A stretch of DNA of 64,000 bases. Source: Branchiostoma lanceolatum. Taxonomy: Eukaryota > Chordata > Leptocardii > Amphioxiformes > Branchiostomatidae. Each line of letters begins with the position of its first letter. The first letter of the stretch is position 1. Shown here in pieces: positions 47,501 to 57,057 of this stretch. The translations under genes were made by a program, and so were the position numbers. The notes beneath the pieces were generated by a model. The model had not been told where the DNA came from. It made no database searches and worked only from the letters and a program-made list of their open reading frames with translations. Location of the stretch: contig NC_089732.1 in the NCBI RefSeq assembly GCF_035083965.1, forward strand, positions 4,045,383-4,109,382, in the 5' to 3' direction.

Positions 47501-47634
47501 CAGTTCTACAAAAAGAATCGAAAACTTACCGTAGGTACAAACGTAAAGAGCAGAGAGAAATTCCAATAGTTCAAACAACCTATTAAGTCGCCAGAGTGGC
47601 CATTGTAGTGGTTGTACTTACCCGAGGCGGCCAT
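30981..47634 (-). CDS. TIR domain / helical region / tandem tyrosine-kinase-like pseudokinases / disordered SH3-ligand tail
   Basis: 28 coding exons join in phase to 1727 codons: 47634-47622, 45083-44950, 44537-44446, 44077-43890, 43471-43244, 43024-42918, 42499-42377, 42004-41712, 41421-41328, 40924-40811, 40248-40104, 39668-39580, 39306-39214, 39015-38884, 38610-38428, 37958-37667, 37260-37082, 36711-36552, 36172-36102, 35944-35902, 35657-35626, 35499-35440, 35055-34936, 34683-34486, 34101-33992, 33767-33611, 33262-33120, 32571-30981. The order is TIR-like 1-142, acidic linker 143-218, mostly helical 219-571, kinase-like 1 about 572-886, linker to about 955, kinase-like 2 about 956-1197, tail 1198-1727. 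No signal peptide or membrane segment, so it is predicted intracellular. I know no characterised protein with this order; a signalling or scaffold role is inference. The weakest boundary is 39668, where only phase picks the acceptor. Two introns use GC donors (42917 and 40810). Confidence 0.82.
33120..35055 (-). other. Kinase-like domain 2 (exons 23-27), strongly degenerate pseudokinase
   Basis: Helix C EEFLLETAVDRRRREMLLRLDHVNI and hinge region are clear. The catalytic loop is ILHCDLRAMYVIW: HRD becomes HCD and the conserved Asn becomes Tyr. The DFG position reads YDT (LRLYDTKLSE). APE becomes SPMEV. SDVFTFGQLCWEVF and LYRLMKLCWLDERSRRPGFDKI close the C-lobe. No VAIK lysine is evident in the preceding short exons (SEILAYD). 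This is a pseudokinase on several independent criteria, so any role would be as an allosteric or scaffold domain. Confidence 0.8.
34913..34936. repeat. (CA)n microsatellite at a splice donor
   Basis: A CA dinucleotide run directly abuts the exon end at 34936, so on the minus strand the donor GTGTGTG of the exon 23 intron is the beginning of the repeat. Confidence 0.85.
37358..37495. mobile_element. Hairpin MITE in an intron of the TIR-pseudokinase gene
   Basis: It begins TACTCTCCATGC and ends GCTTGGAGAGTA. It contains an inner hairpin (GTCGGCACTCTCC / GGAGAGTGCCGAC). It is likely a diverged relative of the element at 6530-6838. No clean target duplication. Confidence 0.6.
38561..38742. repeat. 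Perfect 91-bp tandem duplication covering a splice acceptor
   Basis: 38561-38651 and 38652-38742 are identical. On the minus strand each copy carries the intron end TTATTTCCCAG and the first about 50 bases of kinase exon 15 (VYKLNSMQDLMGDGDMS). Only the inner copy (acceptor at 38611-38612) leads into the full exon. Because 91 is not a multiple of 3, use of the outer acceptor would shift the frame. Confidence 0.95.
39064..39145. repeat. (TCTG)n and (CT)n microsatellites
   Basis: Tetranucleotide CTGT repeats followed by CT-rich repeats in an intron of the TIR-pseudokinase gene. Confidence 0.9.
40330..40496. mobile_element. Inverted-repeat MITE (AGCCTCCTTCGCAGACTT)
   Basis: Left AGCCTCCTTCGCAGACTTCT and right AGTCTGCGAAAGAGGCT are inverted copies, continuing with GGAGCGGTGGC/GCCACCGCTCC further in. 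It is intronic, non-coding. Confidence 0.8.
41005..41240 (+). mobile_element. LINE 3' fragment in an intron
   Basis: On the + strand the reading FPITIVEWNSLPPSIVVASSL...CGRSF matches the usual C-terminal end of non-LTR reverse transcriptase ORFs (FP.....WNSLP..I..A.SL). A hairpin (CCAGATGCT...AGCATCTGG) in the 3' untranslated part and a short ACAGAT tail follow. It is inserted antisense to the host gene and differs from the LINE in units A-C. Confidence 0.7.
42185..42313. mobile_element. Imperfect inverted-repeat element (GAATCTACGATTCTACCGG)
   Basis: The ends GAATCTACGATTCTACCGG and CCGGTAAAATCGTCGATTC are inverted copies, with further pairing through GGTAGAGATC/GATCTCTACC. Intronic and non-coding. 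Confidence 0.65.
43681..43717. repeat. (ATTGT)n microsatellite
   Basis: Seven or so copies of TTGTA, followed shortly by (CAAG)n at 43732-43748. Intronic. Confidence 0.95.
43890..45083 (-). other. TIR-like domain exons (2-4) of the 30981-47634 gene
   Basis: Residues about 5-142. PPYDVHLPYEG fits TIR box 1 (YDxFxSY), and YYLPGQ fits the BB loop (RDxxPG). VQQSRVTVLPLCRTFMASQYYW fits the following helix, strand D and the FxxSxWC region of TLR-type TIRs. A strand like AIFVKTEELEG and a final LRTL follow. The NADase-type glutamate after the W is absent (WYVVNS), as in adaptor-type TIRs. Assignment rests on motif order by eye; a profile search should settle it. Confidence 0.68.
44780..44992 (-). 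repeat. Array of partial copies of the TIR BB-loop exon tail with its splice donor
   Basis: The 3' end of exon 2 (…TYTTKYYLPGQ|GTGAGT, ending 44950) is followed in the intron by three diverged copies whose donor boundaries fall at about 44891, 44841 and 44794, spaced 59, 50 and 47 bp. The copies near 44891 and 44794 keep a CCTGCC(C)GGACAG|GTGA-like end; the copy near 44841 has lost the LPG part. The spacing is not a multiple of three, so using them would change frame. Confidence 0.85.
45641..45820. mobile_element. Hairpin MITE (TACTCTCCAAG family) in intron 1 of the TIR-pseudokinase gene
   Basis: It starts TACTCTCCAAGAAGAGGAGG and ends CTCCTCTCCTTTGAGAGTA with long inverted arms (GACGTGTTTTTAGGCG / CGCCTAAAAACAAGTC). 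It is clearly related to 6530-6838, sharing the GTTTTTAGGCGTTTTTGTCG core. Confidence 0.85.
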
Positions 47635-47780
47635 GGTCGCAGGTACGGCGGTATTGTTTTATTTTTCAAGCGTGTTACTTCCGGGAGGCGTGGGGTCACC
47701 TGGTGACACCTGTAGCTGCCTCACCTGCTGTTAGAAGACTATCAGCTCCGTCATGTCGGTTTGAGACATTCCGACGGACC
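47635..47780 (-). promoter_or_regulatory. Promoter and 5' untranslated region of the TIR-pseudokinase gene
   Basis: Directly upstream of ATG 47634. An ETS-type site (ACTTCCGGG, 47687-47695 region) and a palindromic GGTCACCTGGTGACACC with an E-box follow. No TATA box seen. The small first coding exon (MAAS) and this GC-richer patch fit a housekeeping or immune-type ETS promoter; this is inference. Confidence 0.4.
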
Positions 47781-48639
47781 TTCCTTAGACCAGGTGGTCA
47801 CCACATGAGCAACTCCATAGCGTAACTTTTGGTAATTTGGATCTTCTAACTAGTTCTGAAACCTACGGACGTCGCCTACACCCATACCTACTGCTGCGGG
47901 AATCCCCCTCCCCCACAAAATTTACATACGTCATACACCTCGTGATCGTTTCTTATCATCTGATTAGTGGAAATTTTTCAAGGTGAAAAGAATCGTCACT
48001 TTAACCCTTCTCGTGTATTTCGTGCCACCCCTGATGTTTGACAAATGAACTGTCTTGAGGAGTCATTGACCTGTGCAGTTCCACCGTCGCCGCAAGAGGG
48101 TGTTTTATTAATGGCGCGTGAACAGAAGCTACCAGTAGTAGTAGCCTTTGAGTAGGTAACATTGCTCCTTGAACATAATGACAAATACTCATAGTACATG
48201 TACAGGAGAGAATGTTCTATTTTGAATCAAGATACTAGTATTATTCTACTGATGATACAGGCTCGGTGTAGGACAAACGTCGTCTGTATCCAATACCCTG
48301 GGGCCCCCTTAAAACCCCTTCCTGTTTTTGTTCCTTCTTAAAAGATCAAGGAAAGTGAAATGAATAAATGTACATGTCATTCCTGCCTTCTTGATTATAG
48401 ACGCTCGAAACACTCTCTCCAACATGACCAGTTAATTTACTATCATATCTGTTTTTCTCTAGCTCTAGCTCGATTATCACTAAAATCTATATCTCAGATT
48501 TCACGATTTTGTGTCTTGAAGTAAATCTATCATCATCCTTTGATTACATTATCGTCTATTTATGCATCAATCTGTACATACCAAACGCTCAATATTTATG
48601 TTAGAGCCACCAGTGTTAGAGTAGTTTATACACTAGTCT

Positions 48640-48712
48640 AAGCCAAGAGCGAAGACCCCATTCCTTGCTCTCTTAGTAAGAGCGCAAGGAATGGGGTCTT
48701 CGCTCTTGGCTT
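48640..48712. repeat. Near-perfect 73-bp hairpin
   Basis: A left arm starting AAGCCAAGAGCGAAGACC pairs with the right arm ending GGTCTTCGCTCTTGGCTT over 29 uninterrupted bases, with a short loop. Such freshly symmetric hairpins are either very small MITEs or precursor-like RNA hairpins. Confidence 0.9.
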
Positions 48713-49324
48713 GCCTGGTGAGAACTGGTAAATCGCTAGATGTCCCCACGGACAATTATGAGCCCAGACTCCGCGACGGGCTCTCGACATGTCAGAAAGA
48801 ACCGGTTAGTCCACTTTTACATGTGAGTCGGGGAGGGTTCAGTAGTGGAGCTGTTCAAATCTTCAGTCAACTTTCTTTACGAATATACAAGTTATTCGTC
48901 AAGCGTGTACATTATAGTTCGCACATACAGCACTAACATGACCTGGAATAAGAACACACGATACAATGTAGTTTATCAATCCTCACCTATCCTTCATTTA
49001 AGAAAAATCATGATCTGCTATCTATTTATTTTGTAACGCTAAATAACCTTGCGAATGAAAAATCAATCCCAAGTCCCCAGCAGATTACTTTGATAGCTGA
49101 TAAAAAGCTTCGTCAAATAGGGTGTTTATCAAATTTGCCATAAGAGATCGATAGCCGACCAGAAAGGGTCCACTGATTGTCCGACACTTGCTTTCTCCGA
49201 CAAACGAAGTCCTCTCACAAATTAATGCCATTCCCCTTATTCGGCAAAATTGTACTCTTAAAAACCAGGTCTCTACCCTTTTAGTCGCAACAATGCACAG
49301 TGACGCATAGGGCAGACGCGTCCC

Positions 49325-49522
49325 TAGCCTCCGTAGCAGGCTTTTTGGTGGGACTCTTTTTACTAATCATGTGCTGTTTTCTGATTGTATAATCAGTTCC
49401 GAATGTACCTGATTACTTGTAGTCAGCCTCCCGTATGGGTACAGTCAGAATTGAGGTACAACCAGAAAAAGCACATAACGAGCTTAAAGAAGAGCCTAAT
49501 CCAGAAGCCTGCATAGAGGCTA
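49325..49522. mobile_element. MITE with imperfect inverted ends (TAGCCTC...CAGGCTT)
   Basis: Left TAGCCTCCGTAGCAGGCTTT and right AAGCCTGCATAGAGGCTA pair with a few mismatches, extending inward through GACTCTTT / AAAGAAGAGCC. Non-coding. Confidence 0.65.
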
Positions 49523-52164
49523 AGCGTCGCACCCTCGCCACCTCATGACCCCGGCTCTATTGTCTGAACGCCCTGCTGTCATTTGTGTCGCTCCGACAGG
49601 CTGCTAGCGTGCGCCCCACCCTCACATGACGTGCTGTTTACGGGAGGCAACGTTCTGGTCTAGGTGTACACAGTCGGCGTGCTGAGATCGTGAGGGGTTG
49701 GATAACATCACCGTGGGTCGAGTGATCTTCTTGCAAAGGGCCTGCGTTAGGAGAGGAGTGAAGGATTTTCAGGACAACAATTTTTAGGTGAGTGAAAGTT
49801 GCAGAGCCGATCGCTGAATGCACGCCTTTGTAGTTCATTTGAAGAGATAGCCCTCGGGGTACACAGGACTAGACAGTAGGACAGTGATACTCTCTAACCA
49901 GAGGTTGGAGGGAAAAGGTTGGGACTTTCTCCTGATTTGCACAGTTTTCTAACAGCCGACCATCCAATTCAGTGTCCTGTCGGTCAGATATAGGGGCAGG
50001 TCAGAAACTGTCACGACTTTGCCCCCAAAGATCTGCTTGGAGATTAGGACCTCAAGTCTAATTTGCTGTGAGAAAGAAACATACAGGTTCCCCGTGCTCT
50101 ATTCCAACCTCGTTTTGTTCAAGATGCTCTTGACATTGAAGATCACGGAACAAAAACGTCTCCGATAACATGACCATGACAGTGGGGTTGGGTTTTGTTC
50201 CTTGTGACAATTGCTCAGACGTTGCCAGTGTGTTCTAGTTCTGAGATGACGTGGATATCTATTGTGCCTTAGGCCTCGTGTGCCCCCTTTATTGAACAAT
50301 GAGGAAAACACAGTACATTTCAACATGGAAGAATACTATGAAATTCTGTGTGGATATTTTGCCTGATGATCGCATCAATCCACGGTGACATTTCAGATTC
50401 AATCTATGGCAGTTCATACATTTGTAACACAGTATAGTTTGGAAAAACCATAGTTATATAGTTTGGCTGTAATTGTTAGTCTCATTTGAAAACAATTAAG
50501 CATCCATCTCTTTCGAGTAAAGACAGCTATCTCTCAAGCAGAAACACAGTGGTATTAAAGTGTCCTTAAAATGCTCGCGCCCGTCATTCCCTATTCCTAC
50601 CACGCGCTCTTCTTCAGGCGTAAGAAAAGACGGGTTTGTCTGTGTCGTCATGGCGTGTTTTCCCCCTTGACACTCGGTCCTTTTCTGTGACCAAATTTAT
50701 TTTGTAGTTTTGAACTCATGAAATTCAGATCCATTCCTTGCTAGCTCGTCTTTCGTTCTTTGGAACCAACATGGCCGACCGTGTATATATCGAAGGTCAT
50801 TCCGTGTCCTCCCATCCGTTGTTAGTGATAAATAATTGATGCCCAGAGCGGGTAACACCCAACTCACACGTCACTCCCATAGGCATGGCGTCCCTTTGTC
50901 AGACCACCACAGCTACATTAAGCACAGTGTAACATTACACCTCGTGATTGTCATATTCCATTTTTCTTCTATTTGTGCTCGCTGTTTTAAAGAGTGTGCT
51001 AGAGTTCGTTATCCCTTTTGAGAGAGGGTGTGTCGTTGTTTACCTCAGTCCAGATGGTCTATAGACAGAGCGAGGGCAACACCTGCAAAATACACTTAAG
51101 GACAAAGGAAGCCGCCATTGATGTCTCTTAAGGTGTGACCTGGGCGCGTTAGAGCTTTAGTGTAGATGCTGTAGAAATTATATCTTGTAGCAATCACACT
51201 GTCGATATATGTATGATGTTTGCTACAAAACTAGATGTGTGTCGATACATACTACTCAATACATTCGCTACAAAATTTACGTATGAAGTCCAACTTAATC
51301 TAGCTTAGTATCTATACGTGCCATATTCCACGTGGCTGGCTGCTATCAAAGCTCAGTTGCAATAGAAGCTGAAAGCAAACTGCTTTCTTTACGTGACTCT
51401 CTTTGGTAACTACTTTTGTAAGCACGACAAATACAGAGCTGTGCTATTGAGGTGCATTATCTAAGCATCTTGTTTCATATTCTGCTCGATTACATATAAC
51501 AGCTCATTTTTTGCAGCAACATACCTTTTTCGGATACTGATACAAAACTACAGAAAATACATCCTAATTGATCACGTTCATTTTTATGTACAACATGATG
51601 TTCCATAACATTTTGATTCTTGTAACGCTAAGGACTACTTCGTTTGAAATTTGGCCAGAAGTCGAGCCTTTTAATTGCTGATCAATGAAGCCCCTGTCCC
51701 ATAAAGCCGACCATAAACTCCCGACCTTCTCAAGGCCATGGTTGGAACAGTAGTCCAGAGTAAGGTCATTAAATGTCTTCAAAATCGTCTGAGTCATCTG
51801 ATTATCTATTTGGAAAAATCTAAGTCGGGAACGTCATATTCTGCTTGGATGGAACAGAGGAGCAAACTGGGGCTAGAATAGGATGGATTCTAGGCTTCTC
51901 CCAACTCAACCCAGCACAGACCTTTTTGGGGAGTGGTCAGGAAGAAAGTGGTGGGAAGGTCTTGAAAGGGGTTTGATCCACCGCTCGCTGTCAGATCAGG
52001 GATAAGGTGTATATAGTGAGAGAGATCTACAGAAGTAATCCTCGTCTAAAGTGTTATCCACCGTTTCGCCAGGTGTGCAGATGTGTGAGGTTAGAGGTCA
52101 TGACGCGTCATGAAGTCGTCCTGCAGCATACCTGACGGGTGACAACAGCAGGTAGTCATGTATG

Positions 52165-52600
52165 GCAGGGATGGGCGGGGTGAAAATGTTGTGATTCAGA
52201 CCCTCTGCTAGCCTCGTATCCGGCCTTGTATGGATATGACAGCTCGGAGTCAGATGGGTACCGGGTGGGATGATAATGTTGTAATTCAGCCCTGTCTCAT
52301 ATCGGATATCCGGCCTTGCATGGGCGGCAGCACGAATTCGAAGTTAGATATATTGGGGATGGGAATGTAATAGATGAGCCCTTTCTTAGCCTGGGATTCA
52401 GTCTTCTACGGACGGCAGTACGAAGTCAGATATATTGGGGATGGATGGGATGAAAATGTTATGATTCAGCCCTTTCTGCCTCATATCCGACCTTGCATGG
52501 GCGACAGCATGAAGTCACTTTATATATTGGGAAACTTGATCACCTTTACATTTGCTGTAATGCTGTAAATGGGCCCCTTTACTATAGCCTCGTATCTAGT
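52165..52600. repeat. Minisatellite of about 90-110 bp units
   Basis: Four to five diverged units share GGGATG..TGAAAATGTT.TGATTCAGCCCT, then CTCATATCCG.CCTTGCATGGGCG.CAGCA and GAAGTCAGATATATTGGGG. Confidence 0.8.
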
Positions 52601-53970
52601 TTTGCACGAACGAAGTGGAGGGGTGAACTAGACTAAACTCCTTGGTTGGATAAAAGGCTAGACTTTTCCTTGCACTGCGATGATTATTCAATACGGTGTG
52701 GAAAGTCCATAAGAGACGTTATGAAAAACACTTATCAGATGTAGTAGATACCTGGGTCTATTTGTCAACCAACACACGAATGAGTAGAAAATCAATTGCA
52801 GTGCACTACTAGCTAACGAAAAAGCGTCGTGCTTCGTCCTCAGTCTGAGTCAGTTCGACCGCTCTACATTTTACCTTTAGAGCATAACACATTCCAAACC
52901 GCATTAGTTGTAACGTTGACAAGCCTGACAAACAAGTCACTCAGTGACCATTCCAGCCGCGCAGTTTAGTATCCTAGACGCCTGGGATTGGGCGTGGACA
53001 TTCCAGTCTTATCTGCCGAGGACTAAAGTCTAACAACGCACTGAGACCTGTAGAACTTTATAGGGTGTAACGCACTATTGTTGAGTAGGGGGCGCTAATT
53101 ACAGCGTTGTCGGTGACGCCTAGGTAGGTATGACATTCGAGTAGTTAACTGTGACAAAGGACTGACCAATAATGGGGGCCTGCATAGTGGCATATCCCTT
53201 TTCGTAGAGTGGAATCGGCCGTTTTGATTCCACGTAATTCGTTCTTGCTCTAGACTGTAATCAGTGCAATCTACGTACCTGAATTCAACGTAGAAGCCAG
53301 CCTGTTCGAATTTGAACGCTGTAAGTGGTTTAAACATGTCGTGGGTTAGGACATCAGTTTCATGCGCTCAACTAAAGTGAAAACAAACTGAAGCACAACA
53401 GTATGAGTATGTGTTAGTTTGAATTGAATGTACCGTTTGCGTGAAAGAATCAAACAAGACGCCTACAATTACTGCAGGTACGGAAATGAACAAAAAAAGT
53501 GTAAAGGTTTATTTATGCAAGCGGCTCAACTTGAATTGTGATTTCTTAGCCAAAAGCTTTCGCGTTGCCAGGTTTCTAACTATCCACTTTACTAAAGGGT
53601 TAATGGAAAAGGTTAATACTAAATCATCAAGTATAACCCCGTTCTTCTAGCGAGGTCAAGCACCTAAAGTCTTTGATAAATGAGGTCGTTGACTCGAGAC
53701 AGAATTGTATACCAAACGGCTCGACTGAAACTCCTTCCATCGCAGCAAAGTTAACCGCCATGTCTGGTCAGAACCCATTGACCCATTTTTGGGTCGGTGA
53801 ACACCGTCACGGGGTGTAAGGAGGTCAGTAAAGACAAAGGTGTGAAACTAAAGACACCAGGACCGGGCTGTTAGGGAGGAATACCGTGTGTTTAGGTCAT
53901 ATGTCATTCAGAGCGGACCTAGCTGACTTGGAAACGCCAAGTTATACGGTAAGAACTGTTACCTATACAC

Positions 53971-54720
53971 ATGTAAGCTGCAAAAAGTAGTTTCTTCCTC
54001 GGATCGGTCATCATGATGATATAGATTAGTATCGGACCCATGCCATGGACGCAGGAATGTAGGTAAACATGACAGGTGTCAGTATTGATCCTTCATACCA
54101 GCTCTTCCAGAAGGGGGTGGGGGCAGTAATAAGGTTTGATAGTCCTTGTTTTTACCATTCTGAAGCATATACCATTGGCTCTCTTGAGGATGTTGAATTA
54201 TACCAAGTTGAACGCATTTGCAGATTTTCATGTACAGTTTCATGACATATTTTCTTGTTGCCTGCCACCGTTTTTTGCGTCATCCACTGTTATCTGTAAT
54301 ACAAACAGAAGATAAAACACACACCTGTAATAGTATCCTCCTCTGTAAGCTGTAGAAGTAGCTTTTTCCTCGGATTGCTGCTCATAATGATACAGATTAG
54401 TATTGTATCCATGCCGTGAAAACGTTAATGTAGGCTAACATATACAGGTGCCATTATTCAATCATACAAACTCTTCAAGAAGGGGGTGGGGGCAGTAATA
54501 AGGTTTGGTAGTCCTTGTTTTGACCATTCTGAAGCATATTCTATTGGCCGCAGTATCCTGAGGATGTTGAATTATACCAAGTTGAACGCATTCACAGATT
54601 TTCATATACAGTTTATGATACTTTTTTGCAACTGTTGTTTGTCTGATGGAAGGGTGCCTACCTACCTGTTTGTCTGATCGACCGTTATCTGTAATACAAA
54701 CAAAAGATAAAACGCACACC
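53971..54720. repeat. Direct tandem duplication of about 370 bp
   Basis: Units 53971-54337 and 54338-54720 share GTAAGCTG..AAAGTAG, GAAGGGGGTGGGGGCAGTAA and GGATGTTGAATTATACCAAG, with about 15-20 percent divergence by eye. Confidence 0.8.
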
Positions 54721-54916
54721 TGTAATAGTATCCGCCTCTCTCTAAGCAGATCAAAACACTGGACTTTAGGGTCTTTAGGTGTGTTGCAAATATTTCAACT
54801 GTGTGACCTGGATTTTAGTATATCAAAACGTTTTATTTACAACCACAACAAGCTTATAATGCCTTAAGTATCAGTTGATGTTCTGGTATCTCTCTCGAAA
54901 TATGGCCACTGTTGTT

Positions 54917-55064
54917 ATCTCCAAGCAGATGTGGAGTGGAAGACCGTACCGTATCCTGATGTTTTTTTCTGATATCCTGGATTCTCCGAAAATATTTGGG
55001 TGGTCGAAATCCACTAGTCTGCAGAAAACGTTACAATCTTCCACCACAACATCTGCTTGGAGAT
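54917..55064. mobile_element. Inverted-repeat element (ATCTCCAAGCAGATGT)
   Basis: Left ATCTCCAAGCAGATGTGG and right ACATCTGCTTGGAGAT are inverted copies, with GTGGAAGA/TCTTCCAC inside. The CTCCAAGCAGA core is shared with the TACTCTCCAAGC hairpins but the interior differs. Fragments of the same end occur near 45870 and 50030. Confidence 0.75.
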
Positions 55065-56232
55065 TAGCTAAATACCACAGGACTGTTACGTCATTTTTCA
55101 AGCCTGGTGCCACCAGCAGTGTTCACGTGATGATCACGTGAAATGAGCACGGTCCTTAAGGACCCTCGGATTTGTTAAGGGTTTACGGAAGCTTGAATTT
55201 CTCAGAAAGACACCCAGTAGCCATAGTTACAGAATAACCATGTTTGCCTTCCATAAAGTATGATAAACACACCGTTCTCTTCCACTGACATCTTTAAAAA
55301 CTTTGCAGACGGAATTTGCCATTTTGATCTCTTTGATGAAATTGCGGAAGAAACGACTTATGAATACTTAATTTACCAGATCAAATTGAAAATTAGCAAC
55401 GAATATTGTGTTAGTAAGTACGTATGACAGAAACACCTCAAAGGTGCTCTTTACGGAGACTGTTTACGAGTAAGTGCAATGGATAGGGAGTTCCAAAACA
55501 AGCCGTGTAAATAGTATGTAACAACATTATTCAATAGATAAAATGTATTCCCTTTGTATTCCTTAAGAATGCGTAACCCACTCCTAACAATACACGCCCG
55601 CTCCCTCCAATTCATTATCCACCCTTCAGTGCAACGGAACAAAAGAAGACATTTGGCCCGAAAGACTGTGGAAGAGTCGACGTGAATAGAATATAAGATC
55701 ATCTCAATTTCTGAAGTAACGTCTTTTGCTATTTTAATAGTCTCACAATTTGTAGAGAGACCATTCCATGTTTGTTGAAAAGGTGTTGGTCCTGTTGGCA
55801 TTTAGATCATAGTACCTACGTGGGGTCAACTTAGGTGATCGTTCTGAGATATAGCAGAAAACTTGAAGCACACTTGGCTGTCTGCATATTAAGAATCCGG
55901 TTGGCCCATAGGCAAAGTGTTAAGATTGCATTGTTTATTTTTGATGCAACGTCAACTAGTAATTCGGTGCAAAGCGTTTTATCGCGGGATGTTGAGTATC
56001 TATCATGTATTTGTTTTGTTTTTGTGCTGTGCTTTAATGATTCGAGGCAAATGAAACTGTAGCAATCACGTACAGAGTAAGTCGGGTAGGAACTTGAATA
56101 CAGCGGTGGAATTTGTTATCTTAGTGGGAACAGAGTTTGAAGAAGGCGCTCCTTCGCGCTCGTGGGGTTATCAACCTTAGTGAACAGCACAATTAAGGAA
56201 AAGGGGTTAGAGTTCGGCCGCAATCACTTTTG

Positions 56233-56450
56233 GCCTCTACCAGGCTCCACGGGTCGCTGGAAAAATAGCAGAAATTGGCCAAATAGACGGATAACATGCC
56301 AGAGGAGTTGGTCTGCCAAAGAAGATACAGTTTGCGATCTATAGAACCATTGGTCGCAGACTGTAACCTCCCTGGCATGTCGGGCCATGTTATCCGTCTA
56401 TTTGACCAATTTCTACTATATTTCTAGCGACCTGTGGAGCCTGGTAGAGA
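56233..56450. mobile_element. Inverted-repeat MITE (CCTCTACCAGGCTCCAC)
   Basis: Left CTCTACCAGGCTCCACGGG and right CTGTGGAGCCTGGTAGAG are inverted, and pairing continues with AATTGGC.AAATAGACGGA / TCCGTCTATTTGACCAATT. Non-coding. Confidence 0.8.
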
Positions 56451-57057
56451 CTAACCACTTTTACGCTCCTTCTGAGGTGGAACATGCGGGGACGGAGAGC
56501 ACTTGACTGGAGAGTGTGAGTCATCGAATTAAGACAACAAAGATAAGGGTCGACCAAAACAAAGGTGGCGGAAGCCTGTTTGAAGTTCTTCAGTAAAAGA
56601 TGACAAAATTCATCGAAGAAAGTTGTTAAAGTAATGTTCAACATGCTGCTGTTTCTTCGTTTCAGTGTTTGTTGCTTTTATTGTTTTTCTTCGTTTCGCG
56701 ACTTCACAAAATTCTATGTCCCTTTAGCCATTCCAAAGAATCAATGTATGCAAAAAAGCTCGACAAATTTCTTATGATTTGGGAACTGCATATAGCACGT
56801 TTTGCAATCAACGCCTTTGACGCAAAAACGTCACAAGTTATGATTTTTCACAGTTAACTTCTGCTCATTATGCAAGAGGAGCGATTTTTCAGCGTGTGTC
56901 GACCTACTTCGCTGACAGCTTAACATAACAACGGTATAGAAAACTGTAGAGCGTACTCCCGCTTATTTTGCGCCCTATTTCCCTGTCAGCGTGACTCGGA
57001 GAAACTTTCCCTCCCGTCCTGCCGCGCGTGTGCGCCCGGTGGTAGCTTGCCCTCGCC

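Larger units (their letters stand above)
47781..57057. other. Long intergenic region with repeats only
   Basis: No coding region with domain-like sequence was recognised on either strand; open frames are short (below about 120 codons) and compositionally non-coding. It contains the separately listed hairpin 48640-48712, MITE 49325-49522, minisatellite 52165-52600, direct duplication 53971-54720 and inverted-repeat elements at 54917-55064 and 56233-56450. It may hold enhancers or untranslated exons, which cannot be told by eye. Confidence 0.5.

Noticed and set aside
30981-47634. SARM1-type gene (ARM-SAM-TIR)
   Set aside because: Domain order is reversed, no SAM repeats are visible and the NADase glutamate region is absent.
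55451-55801. 116-codon minus-strand ORF (WRERACIVRSGLRILKEYKGN)
   Set aside because: The content faintly resembles a LINE ORF2 internal fragment but is too short and motif-free to call.
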